A stretch of DNA of 64,000 nucleotides from CAYLPJ01 sp964385465 (GTDB lineage: Bacteria; Planctomycetota; Phycisphaerae; SM23-33). The DNA lies in NCBI GenBank assembly GCA_964385465.1, contig CAYLPJ010000002.1, positions 1 through 64,000 of the forward strand. The letters run 5' to 3'. The notes beneath the pieces are model-generated. The model was not told where the DNA came from. It did not search any database and worked only from the letters and a program-made list of their open reading frames with translations. The position numbers and the translations under genes are program-made. Every line of letters starts with the position of its first letter. The stretch's first letter is position 1. This document shows positions 25,482 to 33,264 of this stretch, one piece after another.

Positions 25482-26897
25482 ATGAGAGTCTTCATGTTGG
25501 GTTGGGAGTTCCCCCCGCACATCAGCGGGGGGCTCGGGACGGCATGCTACGGCATGACCAAGGCGCTGGATGAGATCGGCGTGGACGTCTGCTTCGTCCT
25601 GCCGACCGCCGTGCCGGTCGATGCCGACAGCCACGTGCAGCTGCGCAGCCCGACGGACCTCGGCCCGTCCTTTGTGCGCGGGGGCGGGCAGGCCTCGCCG
25701 GCCCGGACCCAGCGACGGGACTTCGAACACGTCGAGCTTCACCGTGTGGATGCCGCCCTCCAACCGTACGCCGCGCCGGAGAGCTTCGAACAGGCCGTCC
25801 GCACCGCCCGGCAGGAGGAGGTGGTGGTGCAGGAGGGGCTCGACGGCCTCGGCGGCGCCCAACCCACCAACTCCTCGGCCGCCGACGACACCCCCGCCGA
25901 GGCCGCCCCCCCGCCGGGCCCGCCGAAGGGCACGTTCGTCGCCGGCGGCGGCGCCCACTACGCCGGGGACCTGATGTCCCAGATCCAGCGGTACGCCCGC
26001 CTGGCCCTCGAGGTCGCCGAACAGGAGACCTTCGACGTGGTCCACGCCCACGACTGGATGACCTACCCGGCGGGGCTGGCGGTCGCGGCCGCCACGCGGA
26101 AGCCGTTGGTGGTCCACGTTCACAGCACCGAGTTCGACCGCAGCGGCGAGAACGTCAATCAGCAGGTGTACGACATCGAGCGGATGGGGATGCACGGCGC
26201 GACGCGCGTGGTGTGCGTCAGCGTGCTGACGCGGAACATCGTGACCTCGCGGTACGGCGTGGACGCCGGCAAGTGCGAAGTGGTCTACAACGCCGTCGAG
26301 CTGCCGGAAACCGACCTCGGTGACATGCCGCCGATCCGCCAGAACGAGAAGATCGTGCTGTTCCTCGGGCGGGTGACGATGCAGAAGGGCCCGGAGTATT
26401 TCCTCCGCGCGGCGAAGAAGGTCGTGGAGAAGTTCGGCAACGTCCGTTTCGTGATGGCCGGCAGCGGCGACATGATCACGCAGTGCATCCGGGAGGCGGC
26501 GGACCTGAAGCTCGGCCGGTACGTGACGTTCACGGGCTTCCTCCGGGGCAACGACGTGGCGCGGATCTTCAGCATGGCGGACCTGTACGTGATGCCCAGC
26601 GTCTCCGAGCCGTTCGGGATCGCCCCGCTGGAGGCCCTCAGCCACAACGTGCCCGTGATCATCTCCAAGCAGTCGGGCGTTTCGGAGGTGCTCACCCACG
26701 TGCTGAAGGTGGACTTCTGGGACGTCGACGAGATGGCCAACAAGATCCTCGCCGTCCTGCGCCACGCCCCGCTTCAGCGGACGCTTCGCCAGCACGGCCA
26801 CATCGAGCTGCGGAAGCTGTCATGGAAGGACAGCGCCCTGAAGCTCGAGCGCATCTATCGCACGCTGGCGGCCGGGACCGCCGGCGACGCGGGCTGA
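25482..26897 (+). CDS. glycogen/starch synthase-like glycosyltransferase
   Basis: 471 residues; ATG 25482 after GGAAGGAGAG. The N-terminal Rossmann half starts 'MLGWEFPPHISGGLGTA', as in GT4/GT5 starch-synthase-like enzymes, with 'DVVHAHDWMTYPAGL'. The C-terminal half has 'VLFLGRVTMQKGPEYF' and the nucleotide-sugar loop 'SVSEPFGIAPLEAL' (E-x7-E). A low-complexity Pro/Ala segment (about residues 125-155) is inserted in the N-terminal half. It likely transfers glucose from UDP- or ADP-glucose to an alpha-glucan. The adjacent GH57 gene, 65 bp downstream, supports a role in glycogen or methylglucan-type polysaccharide metabolism. Confidence 0.88.
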   Translation: MRVFMLGWEFPPHISGGLGTACYGMTKALDEIGVDVCFVLPTAVPVDADSHVQLRSPTDLGPSFVRGGGQASPARTQRRDFEHVELHRVDAALQPYAAPESFEQAVRTARQEEVVVQEGLDGLGGAQPTNSSAADDTPAEAAPPPGPPKGTFVAGGGAHYAGDLMSQIQRYARLALEVAEQETFDVVHAHDWMTYPAGLAVAAATRKPLVVHVHSTEFDRSGENVNQQVYDIERMGMHGATRVVCVSVLTRNIVTSRYGVDAGKCEVVYNAVELPETDLGDMPPIRQNEKIVLFLGRVTMQKGPEYFLRAAKKVVEKFGNVRFVMAGSGDMITQCIREAADLKLGRYVTFTGFLRGNDVARIFSMADLYVMPSVSEPFGIAPLEALSHNVPVIISKQSGVSEVLTHVLKVDFWDVDEMANKILAVLRHAPLQRTLRQHGHIELRKLSWKDSALKLERIYRTLAAGTAGDAG

Positions 26898-26962
26898 GGC
26901 CCCGCGGTGAGAGGACATTCGGACGGGACCCAGGTACCTCAGTTCCAGGGATCGGAATCGCC

Positions 26963-28153
26963 ATGGCTTCGGTAGTGTTTTACTTCCAGGTTCACCAGCC
27001 GTTCCGCCTGCGTCGGTACAGCATCTTCGACAGCGACCCGCTCTACTTCGACGACGCGCACAACGAGCAGATATGCCACAAGGTCGCCGAGAAGTGCTAC
27101 CGACCCGCCAACGCCGTCATCGCCGAGTTGATCGACCGCCACGAGGGCAACTTCCGCGTCAGCTACGCCTTGACCGGCACGGTGCTGGAGCAGTTCCGCC
27201 GCTGGGCGCCCGACGTGCTGGACAGCTTCGTCGCCCTGGCGCGCACCGGCTGCGTCGAATTCATCGCCGAGACCCATTACCACAGCCTCGCCTTCCTCTA
27301 CAGCCGCGACGAGTTCACCCGCCAGACCGAGGCCCACGTGCAGTTGATGGGGGAGCTGTTCGGGCACCGGCCCCGGGTCTTCCGCAACACCGAGTTGACG
27401 TACAACAACGACGTCGCCAAGGTCGTCGAGGACATGGGCTTTGACGCCATCCTCACCGAGGGGGCCGATCACATCCTCGGCTACCGAAGCCCGAACTTCA
27501 TCTACAACCCGCCCAACTGCGGGAAGCTGCGCATGCTGATGAAGAACTACCGCCTCTCTGACGACATCGCCTTCCGCTTCGGGAACCGCGGGTGGGAGGA
27601 GTGGCCCCTGCCCGCCGAGAGATTCGCGCAGTGGGTCGACCAGATCAACGGCAACGGGTACGTCTGCAACCTGTTCATGGACTACGAGACGTTCGGCGAA
27701 CACCAGTGGGCGGACACGGGGATCTTCGAGTTCCTCCGCGCCCTGCCGGCCAAGGTCCTCGAGACCGGCAAGAACGACTTCCTGACCGTCTCGCAGGCCG
27801 TGGACCGCTACCCGTCGGTCGCCGAGGTGGACGTGCCCCACATGATCTCCTGGGCCGACACCGAGCGGGACATCTCGGCCTGGCTGGGCAACAGCATGCA
27901 GGCCAATGCCCTTCACGACGTCTACGCCCTCGCCGACCAGGTCCTGGCCACCGGGGACACTGACCTGATCCACGACTGGCGGCGGCTCCAGACCTCCGAC
28001 CATTTCTACTACATGTGCACCAAGTGGTTCGCCGACGGCGACGTGCACAAGTACTTCAACCCCTACGAATCCCCCTACGACGCCTACATCAACTACATGA
28101 ACATCCTCGACAACGTTCGCGGGCGCATCGCCGCGGCGTGCGCCGGCGCGTAG
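26963..28153 (+). CDS. GH57 family alpha-amylase / glucanotransferase-like
   Basis: 396 residues. The opening 'VVFYFQVHQPFRLRRY' is the first GH57 motif. The nucleophile lies in 'FRNTELTYNND' (Glu), and the acid/base Asp in 'NLFMDYETFGEHQW'; 'GFDAILTEGADHILG' and 'MISWADTERDISAWLGN' are further family blocks. GH57 enzymes cut or transfer alpha-1,4-glucan. No signal peptide, so it acts on intracellular glucan. It pairs with the synthase-like gene upstream. A longer upstream reading frame is an antisense-free coincidence without homology. Confidence 0.93.
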   Translation: MASVVFYFQVHQPFRLRRYSIFDSDPLYFDDAHNEQICHKVAEKCYRPANAVIAELIDRHEGNFRVSYALTGTVLEQFRRWAPDVLDSFVALARTGCVEFIAETHYHSLAFLYSRDEFTRQTEAHVQLMGELFGHRPRVFRNTELTYNNDVAKVVEDMGFDAILTEGADHILGYRSPNFIYNPPNCGKLRMLMKNYRLSDDIAFRFGNRGWEEWPLPAERFAQWVDQINGNGYVCNLFMDYETFGEHQWADTGIFEFLRALPAKVLETGKNDFLTVSQAVDRYPSVAEVDVPHMISWADTERDISAWLGNSMQANALHDVYALADQVLATGDTDLIHDWRRLQTSDHFYYMCTKWFADGDVHKYFNPYESPYDAYINYMNILDNVRGRIAAACAGA

Positions 28154-28275
28154 GCTCCGCCAGGTGCCGGGCCGGCAGGACAGCGACGGTCGCGGGCAGA
28201 CACTGAAGGACGCACCGGCCGGCGTATCTGGCCAGATCCCTGCCCGGGGACTCGTCGCCGGCCTCGCGGCCGGTC

Positions 28276-29367
28276 TCAGTAGGTGCCGATCTCCCGCCCC
28301 CGCTCGACGAAGTGGCGATATGTTTCGTAGTCCACGCGGCTGGAAACGCTGTGGTCGGTGTGCAGCACGAAGCCGCCGCCTGCCATGGCGGCGGGGACCT
28401 TGGCCTTCAGCTCGCCTTCGACGCGGTCGAGGTCGTTGGACTCCAACTCGCGGATGTCCAGCCCGCCCATCAGCGCGATGCGGTCGCCGTAGTCCCGCTT
28501 GAGCTTCAGCAGGTCCATGCCGGCCTTGACCTCGATGGCCTGGAGGCAGTCCATGCCCGCCTCGATCAGCCCGGGAACGAGTGGCTCGACGTAGCCGCAG
28601 GAGTGCAGCACGACCGGCAGGCCGCGGTCTCGGGCGAAGGCGAACGTCTTGCAGTGCGCCGGCCAGACGATCTCCTTGTACATCTGCGGGGACATGAACG
28701 GGCGGAGCTTGAAGCCCATGTCCTCGAAGAAGAACACGCCGTCGGGCTCGCCCTCGCGGTCGAACAGCTCGGTGAGGCAGTCGACGATCAGGTCGGCGAA
28801 GACGTCGCACATGTCCCGCACCCAGTCGGGGTCCAGGGCCATGCCCATGAGCATGTATTCGTGCCCGCAGACCGGGTGGATGCACTCGAAGACGTTCACG
28901 CCCCCCCAGACGAAGAACAGCTCGCGTTCGGCGGCGTCGGCCCGGGCATTGCGGTAGCCCTCGAAGGGGATCCGCCGGGGGACGTTGTCGGGGTCGACCA
29001 GGTGCGGGCGGCAGTGCTCCTGCCAGCCCGCGCGGTCCTTGACGAGGAAGTCCACATGCTCCGGCGTGCCGTTCTGGTTCTTCCACCACCGCAGCAGCGC
29101 CCCGTTGCCGTTGCGGACGAGCTTGGTCTCGTCGGTCTCCTCGACCACCTCGTCGCCGGCATCGAGGTCGGAGACCATCTTCAGCCAGCCCGCCAGGCGC
29201 AGGTCCAGGCCGAAGTGGTCGTGCAGCGACTCGTCCTCGCCGACGTGGCCCTTTGCGGCCCAGGCCCGCCGGGTGTCGGCCCAGAAGCTCTCGTGCACGG
29301 CGATCCGGTCCACCGGCTCGCGCCGGAGGCACCGGGCCATCCTCTCGCGACTGGTCAGTTCGCTCAC
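28276..29367 (-). CDS. uroporphyrinogen decarboxylase (URO-D) family protein
   Basis: 363 residues from a GTG at 29367 preceded by GGAAGGGAG; a TTG at 29391 is a less likely start. It has the URO-D-family barrel with 'FFFEDMGFKLRPFMSPQMYKEI', 'LPVVLHSCGYVEPLVPGLIEAG' and 'IALMGGLDIRELES'. The 'HSCG' pair is typical of methyltransferase-like URO-D homologues (MtaA/MtbA type, zinc-binding) rather than haem HemE, whose N-terminal Arg/Asp residues are not evident. It may bind a corrinoid methyl group or another one-carbon substrate. It follows metK in the same direction, 128 bp away with a strong hairpin between. Confidence 0.82.
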   Translation of the reverse strand: MSELTSRERMARCLRREPVDRIAVHESFWADTRRAWAAKGHVGEDESLHDHFGLDLRLAGWLKMVSDLDAGDEVVEETDETKLVRNGNGALLRWWKNQNGTPEHVDFLVKDRAGWQEHCRPHLVDPDNVPRRIPFEGYRNARADAAERELFFVWGGVNVFECIHPVCGHEYMLMGMALDPDWVRDMCDVFADLIVDCLTELFDREGEPDGVFFFEDMGFKLRPFMSPQMYKEIVWPAHCKTFAFARDRGLPVVLHSCGYVEPLVPGLIEAGMDCLQAIEVKAGMDLLKLKRDYGDRIALMGGLDIRELESNDLDRVEGELKAKVPAAMAGGGFVLHTDHSVSSRVDYETYRHFVERGREIGTY

Positions 29368-29393
29368 GATACTCCCTTCCGCAAACCTCAACA

Positions 29394-29433
29394 GGGACCC
29401 GTTTCCGCCGGCTCTGGGGCGGAAACGGATCCC
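29394..29433. repeat. 16-bp-stem hairpin between metK and the URO-D gene
   Basis: GGGACCCGTTTCCGCC (29394-29409) pairs with GGCGGAAACGGATCCC (29418-29433) with a single mismatch, around an 8-nt loop. It lies 24 nt upstream of the URO-D start and 63 nt beyond the metK stop. It could be a terminator, attenuator or a dispersed palindromic repeat. Confidence 0.75.
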
Positions 29434-29495
29434 TGCTGGTTCGGTTCGCGCCGGCGCCCGTCACCGGCCACCGGCTGTTGAAGACGGGCGGCTGC

Positions 29496-30722
29496 CTACA
29501 TGCCCAGCGCCTCGCGGAGGGCCTTCTTGCGGTGGGTCTTCTCCCACGTGAAGGCCTTGCCCTTGCGCCCGAAGTGCCCGTCGTGGGCGGTGTCCTGGTA
29601 GACCGGGCGGCGGAGCTGGAGGTCGTCGATGATCTCCTTGGGCTTCAGCGGGAAGACCTCGCGGATTGCGCCGGCCAGGCGGTCCTCGTCGACCTTCTGC
29701 GTGCCCTCGCAGTTGACGTGCACGCTGATCGGCTCAGCGACGCCGATGGCGTAGGACAACTGCACCTCGCAGATCTTCGCCAGCCTGGCCGCCACGACGT
29801 TCTTGGCGATGTGCCGGGCCATGTAGCTGGCCGAGCGGTCGACCTTCGACGGGTCCTTGCCGCTGAAGGCGCCGCCGCCGTGGGCGCCGCGCCCGCCGTA
29901 GGTGTCCACGATGATCTTTCGCCCGGTGACGCCGCTGTCGCCGTGCGGGCCGCCGATGACGAACCGGCCCGTCGGGTTGATGTGGTACTGGATCTTGCTG
30001 CCCCACATCTCCGGGCAGGCGTCCTCGATCACCGGCTTGACGACCTCGTCCACCAGCACCTTCCGCGCCTTCTTGGACATGTTGCCCGAGCGCCCCAGGG
30101 CCTCCTCGGTGTGCTGCGTGCTCAGCACGACCGCGTCCAGGGCCACCGGTTTGTCGTCCTCGTAGGCGACGGTCACCTGGCTCTTGCCGTCCGGACGCAG
30201 CCACGGGATCTGGCCGCTCTCGCGGGCCTCGCTGAGGCGGATGGTCAGGCGGTGGGCCAGGTAGATCGGCAGGGGCATGTAGGCCTTGGTCTCGTCGCAG
30301 GCGAAGCCGAACATCAGCCCCTGGTCGCCGGCGCCCTGCTCCTTGCTCTCCCCCTCGCCCTCGGTGACGCCCTGGGAGATGTCGGCCGACTGGCTGTGAA
30401 GCGTCTTGACGACCGCGCAGGAACGGTAGTCGAACCCGGTGCTCGGATCGTCGTAGCCGATGGACCGGATGGCCTCGCGGACGGTGTCCTCGACGTTCAG
30501 CAAGGCGACCTCGGCCTCGTGGTTGTGCACGGTGACCTCGCCGGCCAGGACAACCAGCCCCGTCGTCACGAGCGTCTCGCACGCGACGCGAGCCTGCGGG
30601 TCGTGCTTCAGCAGGCTGTCCAGCACCGCGTCGGAAATCTGGTCGGCGACCTTGTCGGGGTGTCCCTTGGTCACCGACTCGCTGGTGAAGAAGTGACGGG
30701 CGCTCTTGCTCTTTGATGTCAT
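29496..30722 (-). CDS. metK: S-adenosylmethionine synthetase
   Basis: 408 residues from the ATG at 30722 (GAGG seven bases upstream). 'TSESVTKGHPDKVADQISDAVLD' and its continuation, 'GDQGLMFGFACDET' (ATP/methionine loop) and 'GGGAFSGKDPSKVDRSASY' (P-loop-like) are diagnostic. It makes SAM from ATP and methionine in the cytoplasm. A longer upstream frame is rejected because homologues start just before 'FFTSESV'. No SAM riboswitch was recognised in the 5' region; a plain sigma-70 promoter is present. Confidence 0.98.
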   Translation of the reverse strand: MTSKSKSARHFFTSESVTKGHPDKVADQISDAVLDSLLKHDPQARVACETLVTTGLVVLAGEVTVHNHEAEVALLNVEDTVREAIRSIGYDDPSTGFDYRSCAVVKTLHSQSADISQGVTEGEGESKEQGAGDQGLMFGFACDETKAYMPLPIYLAHRLTIRLSEARESGQIPWLRPDGKSQVTVAYEDDKPVALDAVVLSTQHTEEALGRSGNMSKKARKVLVDEVVKPVIEDACPEMWGSKIQYHINPTGRFVIGGPHGDSGVTGRKIIVDTYGGRGAHGGGAFSGKDPSKVDRSASYMARHIAKNVVAARLAKICEVQLSYAIGVAEPISVHVNCEGTQKVDEDRLAGAIREVFPLKPKEIIDDLQLRRPVYQDTAHDGHFGRKGKAFTWEKTHRKKALREALGM

Positions 30723-30790
30723 GCTGATCCTCTGTCCTTTCCGCTGAAGAATCGGCCCGGCCACCTCCGGCCCGACCATGAGAGCGACAT

Positions 30791-30819
30791 ACTGTAGCGA
30801 CCTTGGCAGATAAATGCAA
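30791..30819 (-). promoter_or_regulatory. sigma-70 type promoter for metK
   Basis: On the minus strand TTGCAT (30819-30814), a 17-bp spacer and TACAGT (30796-30791). The transcript would begin near 30784, giving a leader of about 60 nt. Confidence 0.5.
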
Positions 30820-30895
30820 GTGAGTCCGAGACCTCCCGCGCCCCCCCGCCTGCCGTCCATCGCTGCAGCGGCAGCCCCCAACGCGAGACGGTCGC

Positions 30896-31309
30896 TCAGA
30901 ACTGACGGAACGGGCGGCGGGCACGGCGCTCGGTCCGCGGGCTCCAGCACGTCGGGGTCTCGGCGGGGAACCGGCGGCCCATCGCGTCACGCCCGAACAG
31001 GCGAAGAGCCAGCCCGATGGGCGTCACCAACAGATAGTACACCCCCGCCAGCAGCAGGACCGAGACCACCGCGCCGATCGGCCAGACGACCACACCGGCC
31101 GCGATGTACGTCCACCGCAGCGCCGGGCGCCACAGCAGGCCGGCGAAGGGCACCGCCACCGCGACGGCCGAGAGCCCACCCCACACCACCGGCCCGCCGC
31201 CGCTGCGCCAGACCCCCGCGGCAGCCAGCGCAAACACGGCGAGCCAGGCGCCGCCGAAGACCGCCAGTTGGCGTCGCGTCGGGTTGGTGTCGATCGTCAC
31301 AAGCGGCAT
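30896..31309 (-). CDS. SxtJ-like small membrane protein
   Basis: 137 residues; ATG with GGAG six bases upstream. Three to four hydrophobic helices: 'LAVFGGAWLAVFALAAAGVW', 'VVWGGLSAVAVAVPFAGLLW', 'YIAAGVVVWPIGAVVSVLLL' and 'GVYYLLVTPIGLALRLFGRD'. The last element (TPIGL..R..GRD) is the hallmark of SxtJ-type proteins, which usually sit next to NodU-like carbamoyltransferases. That is the case here, 18 bp downstream of one. It is an inner-membrane protein that may recruit the carbamoyltransferase; the role is inferred from gene pairing. Confidence 0.8.
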   Translation of the reverse strand: MPLVTIDTNPTRRQLAVFGGAWLAVFALAAAGVWRSGGGPVVWGGLSAVAVAVPFAGLLWRPALRWTYIAAGVVVWPIGAVVSVLLLAGVYYLLVTPIGLALRLFGRDAMGRRFPAETPTCWSPRTERRARRPFRQF

Positions 31310-31327
31310 CGTGTCTCCATCGGGCTG

Positions 31328-33154
31328 CTAGTCCGGGTCGAACCTCGCGAGGTGCTCGCCCGGGCGATTGAGCGTCTCGGGCGGCTGGTCGGCCTTGAGC
31401 AGCACGCACCGGCCGATGACGAGGGCGTCCATGTCTGTGGCGCGGAAGCAGGCCAGCGCGTCGGCGGGCGTGCAGACGATCGGCTCGCCGCGGACGTTGA
31501 AGCTGGTGTTCACCAGCGCCGGGCAACCCGTGGCCGCCTCGAAAGCCCGCAGCAGCCCGGCGAAGCGCCCCGGTCCCGTGACGGTCTGCACCCGCGCCGT
31601 ACCGTCCACGTGCGTGACGGCCGGGATCGGCGAGCGGACGGCGTCGAGCTTCGCCGGCCCCTCGCCCTTGCGAGCGTCGGAATCGGCCAGGCCGGCCCCG
31701 CGAACGGGCGCGATCAGCAGCATGTAGGGGCTGTCCGCGCCGCGCGGCATGTCGAACAGTTCCCCGGCCCGCTCGGCCGTCACGGCGGGGGCGAACGGGC
31801 GGAAGGACTCGCGGAACTTGATCCTGCGATTGAGCAGGTCGCGCACCTCCGGTCGGCGGGGGTCGGCGAGGATGCTGCGGGCACCCAGCGCCCGCGGCCC
31901 GAATTCCATGCGCCCCTGGACCCAGCCGACGATCTTCCCGTCCGCCAGCAGATCGGCGGTGCGGCGGCAGAGTTCGGAGTCGTCCGCGCAGGTCTCGTAG
32001 ACGGCCCCCGCGGCGTCGAGAACCCCCCGGGCGTCATCATCGCCGAACGCCGGCCCCAGCAGCGAGCCGGCCTGGCCGTCCGGGCTCGCGGGCGTGCGGG
32101 GGCTCTCCAGCATCTCGTGCCACAAAAGCAGCGCCGCCCCGACCGCCCCGCCGGCGTCTCCGGCGGCCGGCTGTATCCACACCCGCTCGAACGGCCCCTC
32201 CCGAAGGAGCCGGGCATTGGCGACGCAGTTCAGCGCCACCCCGCCGCCCAGGCAGAGGTTCGGCAGGTTCGTCTGGGCATGAACGTGGCGGGCCATCCGC
32301 AGCATCGCCTCCTCGGTGACGCGCTGGATCGACGCGGCGAGGTCCATCTCGCGCCGCGTGACGGGGCTGTCCGGGCGGCGCGGCGGGCCGCCGAACAGTC
32401 GCGCGAACCGCCGGTTGGTCATCGCCAGGCCGTGGCAGTAGCTGAAGTACCGCAGGTTCAGCCGCAGCGAGCCGTCCGGCTTCAGGTCCACCAGCTCGCC
32501 AAGAATCAGGTCGGCGTACGCCGGCTCGCCGTAGGGTGCCAGGCCCATCAGCTTGTACTCCCCGCTGTTGACCCGGAACCCGCAGAACGCCGTGAAGGCC
32601 GAGTACAGCAACCCCAGCGAGTGCGGGAACCGCAGCTCGCCGGTCAACTCGATGCCGCGCCCCCTCCCGGAGCCGTAGGAGGCCGTCGCCCACTCGCCGA
32701 CACCGTCGACGGTAAGGATCGCGGCCTCCTCGAACGGGGACGGGTAGAACGCCGCGGCCGCGTGGGAGAGGTGGTGCTCGACGAACGCGACGCGTCTGCG
32801 GAACCGCCCGCCGAGCCCGCGAGCGATCTCGCGGGGTACGTGCAGCTTTCGGTGGAGCCACTGCGGCATGGCCCGCAGGAAGGAGCGGAAGCCCAGGGGT
32901 GCGAAGGCGAGGTAGGTCTCCAGCAGCCGCTCGAACTTGAGCATCGGCTTGTCGTAGAAGGCGACGTAGTCCAGGTCCGCGGCGTCGAGCCCGGCCTCGG
33001 CCAGGCAGGCCCCGGCGGCGTCGGCGGGGAAGGCGGGATCGTGCTTGATCCGCGAGAACCGCTCCTGCTGCGCAGCGCCCACCACGCGCCCGTCGACGAC
33101 CAGAGCCGCCGCCGCGTCATGATAGAACGCCGAGATGCCCAGAATCGACGTCAT
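31328..33154 (-). CDS. NodU/CmcH-family carbamoyltransferase
   Basis: 608 residues, full length. The N-terminal YrdC/ASKHA-type domain has 'LGISAFYHDAAAALVVDG' and the metal motif 'VEHHLSHAAAAFYPS', plus 'LTVDGVGEWATAS' and 'NLCLGGGVALNCVAN'. The C-terminal domain has 'GWVQGRMEFGPRALGARSIL' and 'NTSFNVRGEPIVCTP'. It transfers carbamoyl from carbamoyl phosphate to a hydroxyl group, often on a sugar. The acceptor is unknown; the nearby surface-sugar genes make a glycan plausible. Operon with SxtJ-like gene. Promoter TTGCCG-16-TAAGAT is only 12 nt before the ATG. Confidence 0.95.
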   Translation of the reverse strand: MTSILGISAFYHDAAAALVVDGRVVGAAQQERFSRIKHDPAFPADAAGACLAEAGLDAADLDYVAFYDKPMLKFERLLETYLAFAPLGFRSFLRAMPQWLHRKLHVPREIARGLGGRFRRRVAFVEHHLSHAAAAFYPSPFEEAAILTVDGVGEWATASYGSGRGRGIELTGELRFPHSLGLLYSAFTAFCGFRVNSGEYKLMGLAPYGEPAYADLILGELVDLKPDGSLRLNLRYFSYCHGLAMTNRRFARLFGGPPRRPDSPVTRREMDLAASIQRVTEEAMLRMARHVHAQTNLPNLCLGGGVALNCVANARLLREGPFERVWIQPAAGDAGGAVGAALLLWHEMLESPRTPASPDGQAGSLLGPAFGDDDARGVLDAAGAVYETCADDSELCRRTADLLADGKIVGWVQGRMEFGPRALGARSILADPRRPEVRDLLNRRIKFRESFRPFAPAVTAERAGELFDMPRGADSPYMLLIAPVRGAGLADSDARKGEGPAKLDAVRSPIPAVTHVDGTARVQTVTGPGRFAGLLRAFEAATGCPALVNTSFNVRGEPIVCTPADALACFRATDMDALVIGRCVLLKADQPPETLNRPGEHLARFDPD

Positions 33155-33166
33155 GCCCGCTGGCGT

Positions 33167-33194
33167 ATCTTACTTGAACGACCGGCCGCGGCAA
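33167..33194 (-). promoter_or_regulatory. promoter of the carbamoyltransferase gene
   Basis: On the minus strand TTGCCG (33194-33189), a 16-bp spacer and TAAGAT (33172-33167), 12 nt before the ATG at 33154. It implies a very short leader. Confidence 0.55.
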
Positions 33195-33224
33195 TTGACC
33201 GATTCCCGCTCGGGCAGCTATACT
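33195..33224 (+). promoter_or_regulatory. promoter of the ADP-ribosylglycohydrolase gene
   Basis: TTGACC (33195-33200), an 18-bp spacer and TATACT (33219-33224). Its -35 box directly abuts the -35 box of the divergent carbamoyltransferase promoter, so both cannot easily be occupied at once. Confidence 0.6.
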
Positions 33225-33264
33225 CAAGACTTCGCAGCGGGGCTGCGTCGGTTGTGCAAGGAGG

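Noticed and set aside
26939..29464. Minus-strand 841-codon frame covering the GH57 region.
   Set aside because: Its GH57-overlapping portion is an antisense shadow; the real minus-strand gene here is the URO-D-family gene at 28276-29367 in another frame.
30723..30895. SAM riboswitch upstream of metK.
   Set aside because: No SAM-I/SAM-II/SAM-IV consensus pattern could be found; only a sigma-70 promoter is visible.
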